This document shows, piece by piece, positions 34,648 to 44,850 of a stretch of DNA of 64,000 nt. Every line of letters begins with the position of its first letter. The first letter of the stretch is position 1. A model generated the notes under the pieces. It saw only the letters and a list, made by a program, of their open reading frames with translations, made no database searches and was not told the origin of the DNA. Position numbers and translations under genes: made by a program. Source of the stretch: an uncultured Anaerofilum sp. (lineage in GTDB: Bacteria; Bacillota; Clostridia; Oscillospirales; Ruminococcaceae); contig CALWZD010000123.1 of assembly GCA_944385945.1 (NCBI GenBank), positions 1 to 64,000 on the forward strand, written 5' to 3'.

Positions 34648-36639
34648 CTATATTTCCCGTAGTTTCCAATGGTAAAATGCATAGCTTTGTTCTTTTTTAA
34701 ACCGTACCAATACTCCATCATCTTGAGAAAGGATTTTCTCAAGCTTTTCTCCAGCCAAAAATGTCCAATCGGCATTTGCCGGTAGTTGCCGATACACAAA
34801 GCTTTTCGCTGGGTATGTTTCGCAAAGAAACAGTGCGTATCCTTCCTTTTCCGACCCGCTCGGCTCAAACAAAAATCCTGTTGCCGAAAATCCGTTCGGC
34901 TGTTCGCCAATGGGCACCACATCGCTTTTCCACAATCTATTACGATGAGTGCGGTAAATCTCCACGATCTGCTTCAGTGCCATTTTGTCTTGATGGGAAA
35001 GCGATTGCAGTTCCATCCAAAACAACGGCTGTGCTGCGAGGATGAGGGCAAAGAGATGATCTTGGGAATAGTTTATCGGTGCCAGCACATCTTGTCCGTA
35101 GCGATGGGGATTTCTTGCACGGTTAAGCACCTCAAACAACATTCTTTGTGCCGGAATATATCGGGACAGCATCCACAGATTGCGTAACGTCCTATATGGA
35201 TAATAATTGCCAAAATCGGTGTAACGGTTTTCTACAAACAGTGTTCCATACTGTCGCTCACACAGGTAGCCCAATCGTTGTTCGGCGGTAATATCCTGTT
35301 GGAGGATGATGGCACCCTTGCTTTCCTGCATCACCTTGTCCAAAAAGCGGATATAATTTGCTCTTGCTTTTCCGGTGCGCAGTTTTACCCCGTCCAACTT
35401 AAACGCTGCAATGCCCTCGTTTTTCCACAGATGCAGCAAAACGTCTGCATCTTTTTCCCAATTTTCGAACATATTGGAAGAATCCGGCGAGAACCACAAG
35501 CCAAGCGAAATATTTTTTTCGGCGGCTAGCTCTACCAAGGGCACAATCCCTCGTGGAAAACGTGTTGGGTGAATATTCCAAAATCCGCTGTTTGCTGCAT
35601 AATATCCTTTCCAAACACCGCCTTGTGGATCAGCCGAGTTCACCGTGGTTCCCTGCTGCCAACCGTCGTCGATCTGCACCATGTCTAACCCTAACTCTGC
35701 TGCTGTTTCTATCTCTTTTTGGATAAATGCTTCACAGATACGGCTATCCCTTCCACGGTCGCCCCATGTGTTGGACAATAAAAGCGCATGATTCTGCCAT
35801 GGAGCATTCCAGCCCAAACGATAAAACGCACGCATTTTCGACCACTTTTGTGCCGAATCGCTCACACCTACCGTCCACCGTTCGGACAACCATTCCTGCT
35901 GCCCCTGCTCGACCCAATCGCCTTTTCGTATGACAAAGTGATTTCCCTGTAAAGAAAAATGCTTTGAATTCTGTGGAGTGATGGGCGCATGGCAAATCGC
36001 CAGCAAGCTTTCTTGCTGTTGCAGTGCATCAAAACTGAAAATATTTGCTTCAGACATCACAACTTCATTTCGGTATACCAAACCATCTTGTTCAAAAACG
36101 AGTGTATCATGTACATCTGTCTGGTCTACCAAACGGACGGAATGCCAGCGCAGATGGGTCGGTGGCAGAAAAATCGACACCAACGCATCGCTGGACACAG
36201 CCGTGTTTTCTTGTACCGTTTGCTGTTCGATGCCGTCAGCATTGTGTTGTTCCTCGTTGAAATTATCGTTTTGGGGAAGTTTTCCTTTGCATTCGATAAA
36301 GCCTGTGATAAATGCACAATTTGGATATAATTCGATTTTGTGTTCTATGGTACGATCTTTTTCTGTCCAAATACACGAAACACACCATTTTTCTCCCGAT
36401 AGTGCATCTGCCGTCGGCTGTGCCGTCCATACGATATGCGGATCGGAACATCTGCCGTACAGTTCCGCTTTGGTATGTTGCGCATCCTGCCAGCAAAATC
36501 CCGTTACTCTATTTTGAAGCGAACGCAAAAACAATCCGCCTTCTAAAATCTCAAATTCTGCCCGCACACAATCATTTTGCAGCACAGCATATCCACCGTC
36601 TGCCTGTAATCTGCAATCTCGCCATTCGAACTGCTCCAT
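34648..36639 (-). CDS. GH36-like (clan GH-D) alpha-galactosidase-type hydrolase
   Basis: A 663-residue cytoplasmic enzyme with a beta-sandwich N-terminus and a TIM barrel. MVQIDDGWQQG opens the barrel (about residue 325), and KLDGVKLRTG (about 415) holds the probable nucleophile Asp. In the place of the usual SDNTDA motif, ENRYTDFGNYYPY (about 474) carries the probable acid/base Asp. This pattern fits divergent GH36/GH27-clan proteins rather than the Aga type at 23333. ATG 36639 follows AGAGGTG, 15 bp after the MGH1-like gene, so the two are co-transcribed and probably act on the same alpha-linked oligosaccharide. The substrate is unknown. Confidence 0.78.
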   Translation of the reverse strand: MEQFEWRDCRLQADGGYAVLQNDCVRAEFEILEGGLFLRSLQNRVTGFCWQDAQHTKAELYGRCSDPHIVWTAQPTADALSGEKWCVSCIWTEKDRTIEHKIELYPNCAFITGFIECKGKLPQNDNFNEEQHNADGIEQQTVQENTAVSSDALVSIFLPPTHLRWHSVRLVDQTDVHDTLVFEQDGLVYRNEVVMSEANIFSFDALQQQESLLAICHAPITPQNSKHFSLQGNHFVIRKGDWVEQGQQEWLSERWTVGVSDSAQKWSKMRAFYRLGWNAPWQNHALLLSNTWGDRGRDSRICEAFIQKEIETAAELGLDMVQIDDGWQQGTTVNSADPQGGVWKGYYAANSGFWNIHPTRFPRGIVPLVELAAEKNISLGLWFSPDSSNMFENWEKDADVLLHLWKNEGIAAFKLDGVKLRTGKARANYIRFLDKVMQESKGAIILQQDITAEQRLGYLCERQYGTLFVENRYTDFGNYYPYRTLRNLWMLSRYIPAQRMLFEVLNRARNPHRYGQDVLAPINYSQDHLFALILAAQPLFWMELQSLSHQDKMALKQIVEIYRTHRNRLWKSDVVPIGEQPNGFSATGFLFEPSGSEKEGYALFLCETYPAKSFVYRQLPANADWTFLAGEKLEKILSQDDGVLVRFKKEQSYAFYHWKLREI

Positions 36640-36654
36640 TGATTTGCACCTCTT

Positions 36655-39372
36655 TTATTGAATGCTTAATTTCACCGTTGATTTATCGGGACAAATTGTG
36701 ATCTCCCACAGTCCGGCATGACGCTGTGAGATCGAACAAACTTTTGTATCACAAGTAATGTTTCGCTCTCCTTGCTGCATCGCAACCAAAATGGTGCATG
36801 GCTTTTGCTGTGTACAGAAAAGCGACAGCTCTGCTTGTGTGTGATCGGGGTCAAACACTGCTTTTTCCACAAAGGTATCTAATCCTGTCGTGACTGTACC
36901 TGTGCGGTAATAGCTCTCGTAGAATTGAACCACCGGTGCCGACAATCCGCCAAATTGATGCCAACCTGCACCACGGCGTGATTCGATCATAAAGTGTTCG
37001 AAGCAAAGATAGGAGTTTGCACACTCTTGTTGCCAAAGCTTCAAAATCGTATCCGCAATTTTGAAGGCAAAATCTGCATCACCGTTATCCAATGCTGCTT
37101 TGAAGAACATCCACTGATAGGGAATCCAGACGGCTCCGTTCCAGTAGCCGTCGTGACGGTAGTAACTGGCAGACTGGTCAACGGTGGACAATCCGCAATC
37201 GCACCACAAATTGTCATCGTTTTTCAACTTGCTCCACAAAATCTGCTGTTGATGTGGCGTACACGCCGAAGCAAACAGCGGAGATGCACCACCTAAGCCC
37301 ATATTATAGTTGCTACCGTCTGCACTGCGGAAAATACCGCTCGGCTGACCTTGCTCATCGTGCAAAACATACCCGAAGTAACCGCTTTGTTCGTCCCACG
37401 AATATTCGTTTAATTTTTGTGTAAAATGTACTGCATCCTGTTGCAGTTGGGCTGCATCTTGGGTATGACCCAGAAGATCTGCGGTGTATTCCAAAATTTT
37501 TGCGCAGCGAATGGCGTATGCTGTTGTGATGACCGGCGCACATACTTGACTTAACCGCTGTTCGTGCATTGCTTTTTGCGGTGGATAGTCGTCCCAACCG
37601 CCGGAATTATAAAAATAATCCCACGGACGCAACAGTCCGCTTTTCAGGTTCGCCGTAGTGGAATTTCTTGCTTTTCCAACGTAAAACTGATAATATTGCA
37701 TCAATCGGGGATAGCAATACTCTGCCAGCTGTTTGCTTTGGGTCTTATTAAGCAATTCCGCAAACAGGTAGAACTGTGTCGGCACCATCGACCCGTGATG
37801 GATAAATGCTGTTTCGTCATCGTTGGGAGGGGTCAGATAGGCATTGAGGCAATCAAATCCACGGCGCAACGAGAAAGCAGTGAGTCCCATCCCAATAAAT
37901 CCCGAGTCCTATGTGTACAAACAATCCCACCAACGTCCCGGGGTATTATGACGTATATATTGGCTGCGGGTATATACAGGATATACGACATTGCTGCACA
38001 AAACTGCTTGCATCAACTGCTGACCAAGGGCAAATTTTTGTCCGTCGGGCAATACATTTGCAGGCTGCATCTGCTGTTTTGCAGTATCCCAACAGGTTTC
38101 AAAGCTGCTTTTTTTGCCTAACCATTCACGACACAATGCCGCTGCTTGCTGTTCTGTTTGCGCACTGCATACTGCGCCATAAATGATTTTGGCCTGCTTT
38201 GGCTGCAATGGGATCGGACGGAAAAATACATTCGTAAAATGGCCTTTTCCGTTTCCTTTTAAAATATCGTTCACATGGTCGTGTGCTTTATAACGCAGAA
38301 AAATATCCAGTTCGTCATTTTCGATCTGTCGCAGCTGCACATCATCAAAATCCCACAAAATACCGTAATATTCTTCGATATGCGGATATTTTAGGGTAAG
38401 GAAATACTCTTCGGGATAGGTCTGGATTTCCGGCACGAAGCCATCTGCCCGCAGTGTTACCGAAATTTCTTCCCTTTCTTCGTTTTCGCAAAGAACAAAA
38501 CAATCAAGCTTTGCCTGCCCTGTTCCTTGCGAGGTGAGGGTAACGGTATGTTCTCCTTTTTGCACAGCTTTGGAAAGGGGCAGATAAGCGATCTGCGGTT
38601 GCTCAGCAGGTGCAAGGGTCAACGTTTCGCCGGTGGACAGCAGATACTCTGCCGATTGAGTACCCTCATTTAAATAGCGAACGCATAGGCATGGTGAATG
38701 CAATTCTTGTTTGACTGTAAATGTATAACGAACCCAATCTCCTTTTCCGCTGGGAATCGGCTGCCCAAACTGCCCTTTTCCACCGCTTGTTCCGAAGCCT
38801 GCACCTACACCATAACCTTTTATAAAACCTTCTACTGCTTGCTCTGCACGGCGCAAACCGTCCCAGTTCAAACTTTGGTTGTGTCGTGGGATGGCAAATT
38901 GCAGGTCGTCGTAGTCGACTGCAAGCACAAATGACGCCGACGACGGCAGTTGTACCTGTGCGCCGGTGATTTTGAAATTTCGATAAGACGGAGAAGGGTC
39001 GTGTGCGCTTGCCATATAGTGCAACACCAAGTTTTGCGGAACGTCGGTACAGTTACAGCATTCTGCCCGCACCAGACGTACCTGATCGCTAAGCGGTGCA
39101 AAGGAAATGTCGGTATAGACCGCATCTTTCCACATCAGTTCGTGACGCATAGTATAGCAGGACAGATTCGGTGCTGCCTGCCACATATGATATTCCCCTT
39201 CAAACTGTACATTAGGAACATCAACACGCCGCCGATAGTACCCAGGAAATACTGCCAAATCGAACCGTACCCCATCGTTTGCTTGAGGAATGTGGGAAAT
39301 GCCACTGTATAATTTTGTATATGGTCCCCAAGCTGGTAAAGTTAAGTCATGCGTTTGAAATTCTGTCTTCAT
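36655..39372 (-). pseudogene. MGH1-like six-hairpin glycosidase with in-frame amber stop
   Basis: A 905-codon reading frame interrupted only by TAG at 37909-37911 (codon 488). ATG 39372 (MKTEFQTHDLT) follows AAGGAGGAAAG. The first half is beta-sandwich and linker. The second half is an alpha/alpha six-hairpin domain of the GH63/MGH1 type, with GYWNGAVWIPYQWMFF and the conserved Glu-rich and Trp-rich helices. Around the stop the protein reads RWWDCLYT-stop-DSGFIGMG. Related enzymes have Trp before this Asp-Ser (WDS motif), so a TGG to TAG change is the simplest explanation. Both halves are otherwise clean and in the same frame. Without read-through the catalytic domain is not made. Confidence 0.8.
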
Positions 39373-39392
39373 ACTTTCCTCCTTATCCAAGC

Positions 39393-39436
39393 ACAAAACG
39401 GCGTTCCCAAAAAAGAAACTCGTTTCGGGAACGCCG
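39393..39436 (-). terminator. Hairpin between LplC-type permease and MGH1-like gene
   Basis: CGGCGTTCCC pairs with GGGAACGCCG (39399-39436), followed by TTTTG on the minus strand. It may end the transporter transcript or set a lower level for the two hydrolase genes. Confidence 0.75.
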
Positions 39437-39446
39437 CAAAATCTTT

Positions 39447-40330
39447 TTATCCTTTTACTGCGCCAATCATAACACCTTTTACAAAATACTTTTGCAGGAA
39501 AGGATATAGACACATGATTGGCAAAGTAGCCACTACCATGGTAGCATACTTCAATCCATCACCGATGATCTCTACGTCGCCCGAAGAACCTGCCATATTA
39601 CTGATGTCACTTTCAATCAGCACTTCACGCAACACCATTTGCAACGGATAAAGTGCATGGTTGCTGATATAAAGCAGCGCAGGAAACCATGCATTCCACT
39701 GACCAACGCCGTAGAACAGCACCATTACCGCAATGATGGGACCGGACAATGGCAACACGATGCGGAAGAATATACCCAAATCTGTGCAGCCGTCCAGCGA
39801 AGCGGACTCCACCAATTCGAATGGGATGGTCGATTGGAAGAAGGTACGCATGATGATGAGGTTATATGTGCTTACCGCTGTGGGCAGGATCAATGCCCAG
39901 AAAGTGTCCAATAGGTTCAGGCGTTGCACAATCAAAAAGGTGGGGATCATTCCGCCGTTAAAGAACATAGTAAACACAAACAGCCCCATAAACAGGTTCC
40001 TGCCGTAAAAATCCTTACGAGAAAGCGAATAGGCTGCACAGGTAGTGATCGCTACACTGATAGCCGTTCCAAGTACCGTGTAAAAAACCGTGTTGCGATA
40101 GCACGCCAAATGCTGTCGTCTTTGAACACTTTTTCGTACATGGTCAGGGTAAAGCCTTTGGGAAGAAACGATACTTCTCCACGCAAAAGAGCCATCGGGT
40201 CACTGAACGAACCGCTTATAATGTGCAAAAGCGGAAACAAAATCAATGCGCAAAATACGATCAAAATGCCGTAAATAACCCATGTGAAAACTCGCTCGCT
40301 GAGCGTTTCTTTTATTTTTTTCTGCTCCAT
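39447..40330 (-). pseudogene. Sugar ABC transporter permease, LplC/YtcP-type (frameshifted)
   Basis: About 294 residues once repaired, with six helices and EAA loop ESASLDGCTDLGIFFRIVL. It is the LplC-like half of a CUT1 permease pair. The start ATG 40330 overlaps the previous stop (TGATG). The frame breaks near 40100, where TGGCGTGCTATCGC should read TGGCGTGCTTATCGC to give IWRAYRNTVFYTVLG; one T appears missing. The rest to the stop at 39447 is clean. It works with the LplB-type permease and the LplA-like binding protein. Confidence 0.85.
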
Positions 40331-41291
40331 CACCACAGGCTCACCTCGCTTATCTTCTTACTGATCTTGTTGAACAAAATGATAACGATAAAGTTGATGA
40401 TCGAGTTAAACAATCCGATCGCTGCCGAGAAACTATACTCGCCGCCTTCGAAAGCACGACGGTATACATATGTAGAAATAACGTCTGCTGTTTCGTAGGT
40501 AGCTTCGTTGTACATCAACATGGTTTTTTCATAGCCAACGGTGAAAACTGCACCCATTCGCAAAATCAGCATGGTCATAATGGTGGGCATGATACCGGGC
40601 AATGTGATGTGGATCAATTTTTTCCATTTGGAAGCACCGTCTACCGTAGCCGCTTCGTACAAAGAGGGGTCGATGCTGGTGAGAGCTGCCAGATAAATGA
40701 TGGAACCGTAACCAGCCGATTGCCAAATCTCGGAAATAACGAATACGGTTTTAAAATACTTTGGCTCAGCCATAAAATGAATGGGAGTACCACCGAACAT
40801 GGTGATAATTTGGTTCAGCAAACCACTGCTGGGCGAAAGCATTGCATTGATCAAACTTACAACAACAACTGCCGAGATGAAATGGGGCATATAGACGATG
40901 GTTTGTACGCTCTTTTTAAATACCTTGCTGCGCACTTCGTTCATCATCAAAGCCAAAATCACCGGAACAGGAAATCCCATGATAATGGAATACAAGCTGA
41001 TACCCAAGGTGTTTTTCATCAAACGCCAAAAATATTCCGACTCAAAAAACTGGATAAAGTATTTGAAGCCCACCCATTTTCCGCCTGTGATACCAAGGGC
41101 GGGCATAAAATCACGGAAAGCGATCTGTGCGCCATACAATGGTGCATACATAAATGTGGCATACCAAATAACTGCCGGTAAAATCAACAGATACAAATAG
41201 CGATTTCGCCACAACATTCTTCCCACGTGGCTCCATTTTTCATTTTTTTCGAAGCCGGTGGCATTTGTTTGCAAGCCGCTGCACTTTTCAT
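40330..41291 (-). pseudogene. Sugar ABC transporter permease, LplB-type (probable N-terminal frameshift)
   Basis: A CUT1 permease of about 320 residues. The body from WSHVGRMLWRNRYLYLL onward is a typical LplB protein with six helices and EAA loop EAATVDGASKWKKLIHITL. No start codon with a ribosome site exists in this frame. The only good site, AAGGAGG, serves ATG 41291 in another frame (MKSAAACKQMPPASKK). Adding one A to the A7 run at 41243-41249 joins that start to the permease frame (SKKNEKWSHVG). I therefore treat the gene as frameshifted by one base. If not, translation would start at a poor internal codon. Confidence 0.75.
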
Positions 41292-41400
41292 CAACGTCGT
41301 TCCTCCTTACCAAAAGCAATACGGCAGTGGACATTTTTGTGTTCACTGCCGCATCCATTTTTCTTCTATTCTAAGGGCATACAGTAAACTAGTGGGTAAA

Positions 41401-42995
41401 TCATGCGTCCAAAGCTTCCTGATAGATACCGATTACAGTGTCGATTCCCATGCTCTTGACTTTTTCCACATAGGTATCCCAGTTTTCGATGGGCTCACGA
41501 CCGGTGATAAACTTCATAACCATCTCGTCGACATAGGTTTCGATGTCTGCCATTTTTGCACGGCGTTCAGAATCCTGCTCGGAAGTAAAGGACAGAGTAC
41601 CGGGGATAACATACTCGTTGGATGTTTCGAGGAAAGGAATGATATACTGCTCTTTTGCTTCCAGAACAGCTGCGTCATCCAACTGTTTTACCTGATCAAA
41701 CATCAGAACCGAGGGCATACTGGTGCCTTGCGAGATGCTGAACGTACCGATTGCCTGCTTTGCAGACAGACCGTCCGGATTGTTGAGAACATAATCGGTG
41801 TAAACGGGTTCGCCATCTACCATGTTGTAATGAACGCCTTCAACACCCATGTTAAGCAACATCTGACCTTCTTCGCTGTACATATAATCCAGCCATTCTA
41901 CTACACGGTCAACATTTTTGCAGGATGCGGTAATGGTAGCTGCAACCACTGCACGAGGCACTTGGTCGATGTTGGTGTGGATCTGCACACCAGCCTCTCC
42001 CAGAGGAGGCTCGGTAGCTGCAACGTGGAATCCTTCCACAACAGGGCTCATGGTAGCATTCTGCGAAGCGAGCATACCGCCCAAAGGACCGGCAAAAGAT
42101 GCTACGATATTTTGTGCCAGTTTTGCACTGAATGCGGAGTAGTCGGTGGTGATGATCTCCTGATCAATGTAGCCTTTATTCCACATCTCGTTCATCCAGA
42201 TCAAAGCTTCTTTGTACTCATCTTCAATCGGACCGTAATGCACCTTACCGCCGTCGCCCGGATCGGTGTAGAAGTCGTCTACTACACCCCATGCGGGCAG
42301 AAGTTGCGCAGACGCTCAATCTCGTATGCACTAAAGGGGATCTCGTCGTTCTGACCGTTCCCGTTCAGGTCGGTGGTCTTTACCAGTTCCCAATAATTTT
42401 CCCAATCTTCGATGGTTACCGGACGCTCCAGTCCCAGTTGTTCAAGCCAATCGGTACGCACTATGTACGGCACGTTACCAGAGGGGTTTTCGTCCAACAT
42501 CGGCAGGTAGTAGATGTTTCCGTCGGAATAAGTGAGCGTGTCCTGCACACCTTCACGTTTGTCCAATTCTGCTTTCAAGTTGGGCATATCGTTTTCGATG
42601 TAATCGTTCAGCGGAAGGATCACACCGCTTTCGCCATATTTTAAAATGTCCGTTACGGGAATCTCCATGATAACGTCGGGCAGTTCGGTTTCCATCATTA
42701 CCAGATTCAACCGCTCGGTAACATTCTGCTCGGGGGGATTGTCAAATTCAAAATTGATGTTGAACTTTTCTCCCATGATTTTAAATACTTCCATCTGATC
42801 CATCGACACTTCGTGTGCCGCTTTGCTGCGGAACACCCGAACCGTGATCGGCTCTCGGTCACCCGCAGCCGAACTGTCACCGGATGCAGTGGATGTAGAA
42901 GTGGTGCTGCTGGATGAACCGGAACAGCCGGCAAGGAAACCTGCAATCATGGTCATTGCAAGTACACCGCTGATGATACGCTTTGATTTTTTCAT
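41401..42995 (-). pseudogene. LplA-like solute-binding lipoprotein (frameshifted)
   Basis: A large binding lipoprotein of about 531 residues after repair. ATG 42995 follows GGAGGAG, and the signal peptide ends at lipobox LAGCSG. The calcium-type loop TDLNGNGQNDEIP is characteristic of LplA/YtcQ proteins. The frame breaks near 42297. RLRNFCPHGV-stop becomes RLRN-LLPAWGVVDDFY when one base is added at AACTTCTG, and it then runs cleanly to 41401. It heads the LplABC operon and is probably the receptor for the sugar attacked by the MGH1-like and GH36-like enzymes. Confidence 0.85.
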
Positions 42996-43109
42996 GTCGC
43001 TCTCCTCCATATAGCAATTTGATAGTTATAAAAACAACCTGTACGCTGTTGTCTTTTTCACTTTTTGCAGGCTGGTCGGTGAATTTTGCTCGCCTGCTAA
43101 CTGATTCCT

Positions 43110-43138
43110 AGGATAGCATAGCAAAAGCGTATTTTCAA
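43110..43138 (-). promoter_or_regulatory. Candidate promoter of the LplABC operon
   Basis: TTGAAA (43133-43138), 17-bp spacer, TATCCT (43110-43115) on the minus strand, about 115 bp before the binding-protein gene. Confidence 0.5.
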
Positions 43139-43417
43139 TATGTTTTTGCGCATTTTGCACATTTTTTGCGTCGAATTTGCAGCATGATTTACATACATTT
43201 TATACGAATCATTCAATTTTCTTCCTTTCGTCATGCTTCAAGTTCATTTTTCATTCTCGCTGCTATTGACCTTTTAAGGGAATGAGGGTATCCTCAAAGC
43301 AGTTGAGTCTTGCACACTCACTCCGCACCAAATCCAACCGCTGCTGCGGAGTCCATCGCCCTTGGAGAGGGGCTTTAATAACTACTACTTTATAATAAAG
43401 CAAAGAAGGAAAGAATC
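43139..43417. other. Intergenic region between LplABC and Gfo/Idh/MocA genes
   Basis: No gene is visible. It holds a hairpin CTCCGCA...TGCGGAG (43321-43351), a short inverted GCCCTTGGAGAGGGGC, and a TATAAT at 43391-43396 about 22 bp before the plus-strand start codon. No matching -35 box is clear. Confidence 0.45.
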
Positions 43418-44719
43418 ATGGCAAACACCATCACCGCCATCATCGTAGGCGCAGGACACCGTGCGCTGCTGTATGCCAGCTATGCATTGCAGCACCCCGA
43501 TCGCTTAAAAATCGTCGGCGTTGCCGACCCCGACCCGATTCGACGGCAAAAAACCGCCCAACTGCATGGGTTTGGGCAGGAAATGTGTTTTGAAAGTGCG
43601 CAAGCACTTGCACAGCATCCAAAACTCGCCGATGCCATCATCAACGGCACAATGGATACACAGCATGTAGAAACAGCGATCCCTCTGCTTGAAAGAGGGT
43701 ACGATATGCTTTTGGAAAAGCCGTTTGCGGTAAACGAAGCCGAAATGTGGAAACTGCAAAAAACCGCAAAAGAAACAGGGCGCAAAGTGATGATTTGTCA
43801 TGTTCTTCGCTATGCTCCTTTTTATGTTGCTATCAAAGAACGGCTTTTATCCGGCGAGATCGGCGACATTATCAACATCCAAGCTACCGAACACGTAAGC
43901 TATCACCACCTTGCAGTTTCGTTTGTGCGTGGAAAATGGGGCAACGAAGAAAAATGCGGCGCACCCATGTTGCTTGCAAAATGTTGCCATGATATGGATC
44001 TGCTGATGTGGCTGAAAAGCGGCATCCAACCGCATTTGATCTCCAGTTTCGGCAGCGATTTTCAGTTCGACCCTGCCAAAAAGCCAGCCGGTGCAGGAAA
44101 ACGCTGCATGGTCGATTGCAAAATCGAAGAACAATGTTTGTACTCTGCCAAAAAGCACTACATCGACCATCCCGACCGCTGGGCATTTTATGTATGGGAT
44201 TGTCTTGAGCATCTGGAGCATCCCACCATCGAGGACAAAATACGCTCGCTGCAAACCAACAACATACACGGACGCTGTGTATGGGATTGCGAACATACTG
44301 TGGTAGACCATCAATCTACAATGATTCAATTTGAAGATTTTTCGACCGCCACCTTGAACATGATCGGCGGAACTGCCAAGCCTGAGCGAAATATCCACAT
44401 CATCGGTACAAAAGGCGAGATCAAAGGCGTGTTTGACGACTCGATTTTCACCGTGCGCAAAATCGACACCACCAGTGAAAGTGGCTGGAGCGAAGAAGTG
44501 GTAGATTTGGCGATCGGTGGCGATAAGAGCGGTGTTACCGGCTCGCATGGCGGTGGTGATCTGCGTTTGGTAGAAGATTTTGTACAGGTGTTGCAAGGCG
44601 AACAGCCCTCGATCTCCTGCACCAACATCAACGACTCCATTAACGGACATCTCGCCGTATTCTGTGCCGAAAAAGCACGAAAAGGCGGAACCCTTTTCAC
44701 CATGCCCCGTTTAGGTTAA
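43418..44719 (+). CDS. Gfo/Idh/MocA-family NAD(P)-dependent oxidoreductase
   Basis: A 433-residue cytoplasmic dehydrogenase. The Rossmann motif IIVGAGHRALLY (residues 8-19) binds NAD(P). The family motif LLEKPFAVNEAE (about 99) supplies the Lys of the active site, and CHDMDLLMW (about 190) contains the conserved His/Asp. The C-terminal domain is the open-faced beta-sheet type. Such enzymes oxidise or epimerise sugars, inositols or sugar acids. ATG 43418 follows AGAAGGAAAG. It is monocistronic and divergent from the LplABC operon, so it may process that pathway's sugar. No specific substrate can be named. Confidence 0.88.
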   Translation: MANTITAIIVGAGHRALLYASYALQHPDRLKIVGVADPDPIRRQKTAQLHGFGQEMCFESAQALAQHPKLADAIINGTMDTQHVETAIPLLERGYDMLLEKPFAVNEAEMWKLQKTAKETGRKVMICHVLRYAPFYVAIKERLLSGEIGDIINIQATEHVSYHHLAVSFVRGKWGNEEKCGAPMLLAKCCHDMDLLMWLKSGIQPHLISSFGSDFQFDPAKKPAGAGKRCMVDCKIEEQCLYSAKKHYIDHPDRWAFYVWDCLEHLEHPTIEDKIRSLQTNNIHGRCVWDCEHTVVDHQSTMIQFEDFSTATLNMIGGTAKPERNIHIIGTKGEIKGVFDDSIFTVRKIDTTSESGWSEEVVDLAIGGDKSGVTGSHGGGDLRLVEDFVQVLQGEQPSISCTNINDSINGHLAVFCAEKARKGGTLFTMPRLG

Positions 44720-44723
44720 AACA

Positions 44724-44763
44724 AATGCCCCCCTTTGCGATTTAGGCAAAGGGGGGCATTTCT
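44724..44763. terminator. Bidirectional terminator
   Basis: AAATGCCCCCCTTTGC pairs with GCAAAGGGGGGCATTT between the oxidoreductase and the convergent ABC ATPase gene, with T-rich sequence on both sides. Confidence 0.85.
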
Positions 44764-44850
44764 CGTCTGCTAAAAACGAAAAGATTCAATTTCTCATAAA
44801 TTCCTCGGAAAGAGGGGAACGGTTAAGGGCATACGCCGACGTTTATGTTG

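Noticed and set aside
37909..37911. Pyrrolysine insertion at the TAG codon.
   Set aside because: The lost residue is predicted to be Trp, the enzyme family is not a methylamine methyltransferase, and no pyl gene is in the window.
43321..43351. Hairpin CTCCGCA/TGCGGAG as a riboswitch or small RNA.
   Set aside because: Only a 7-bp stem with a 17-nt loop, no T tract and no match to a riboswitch class I can recognise.
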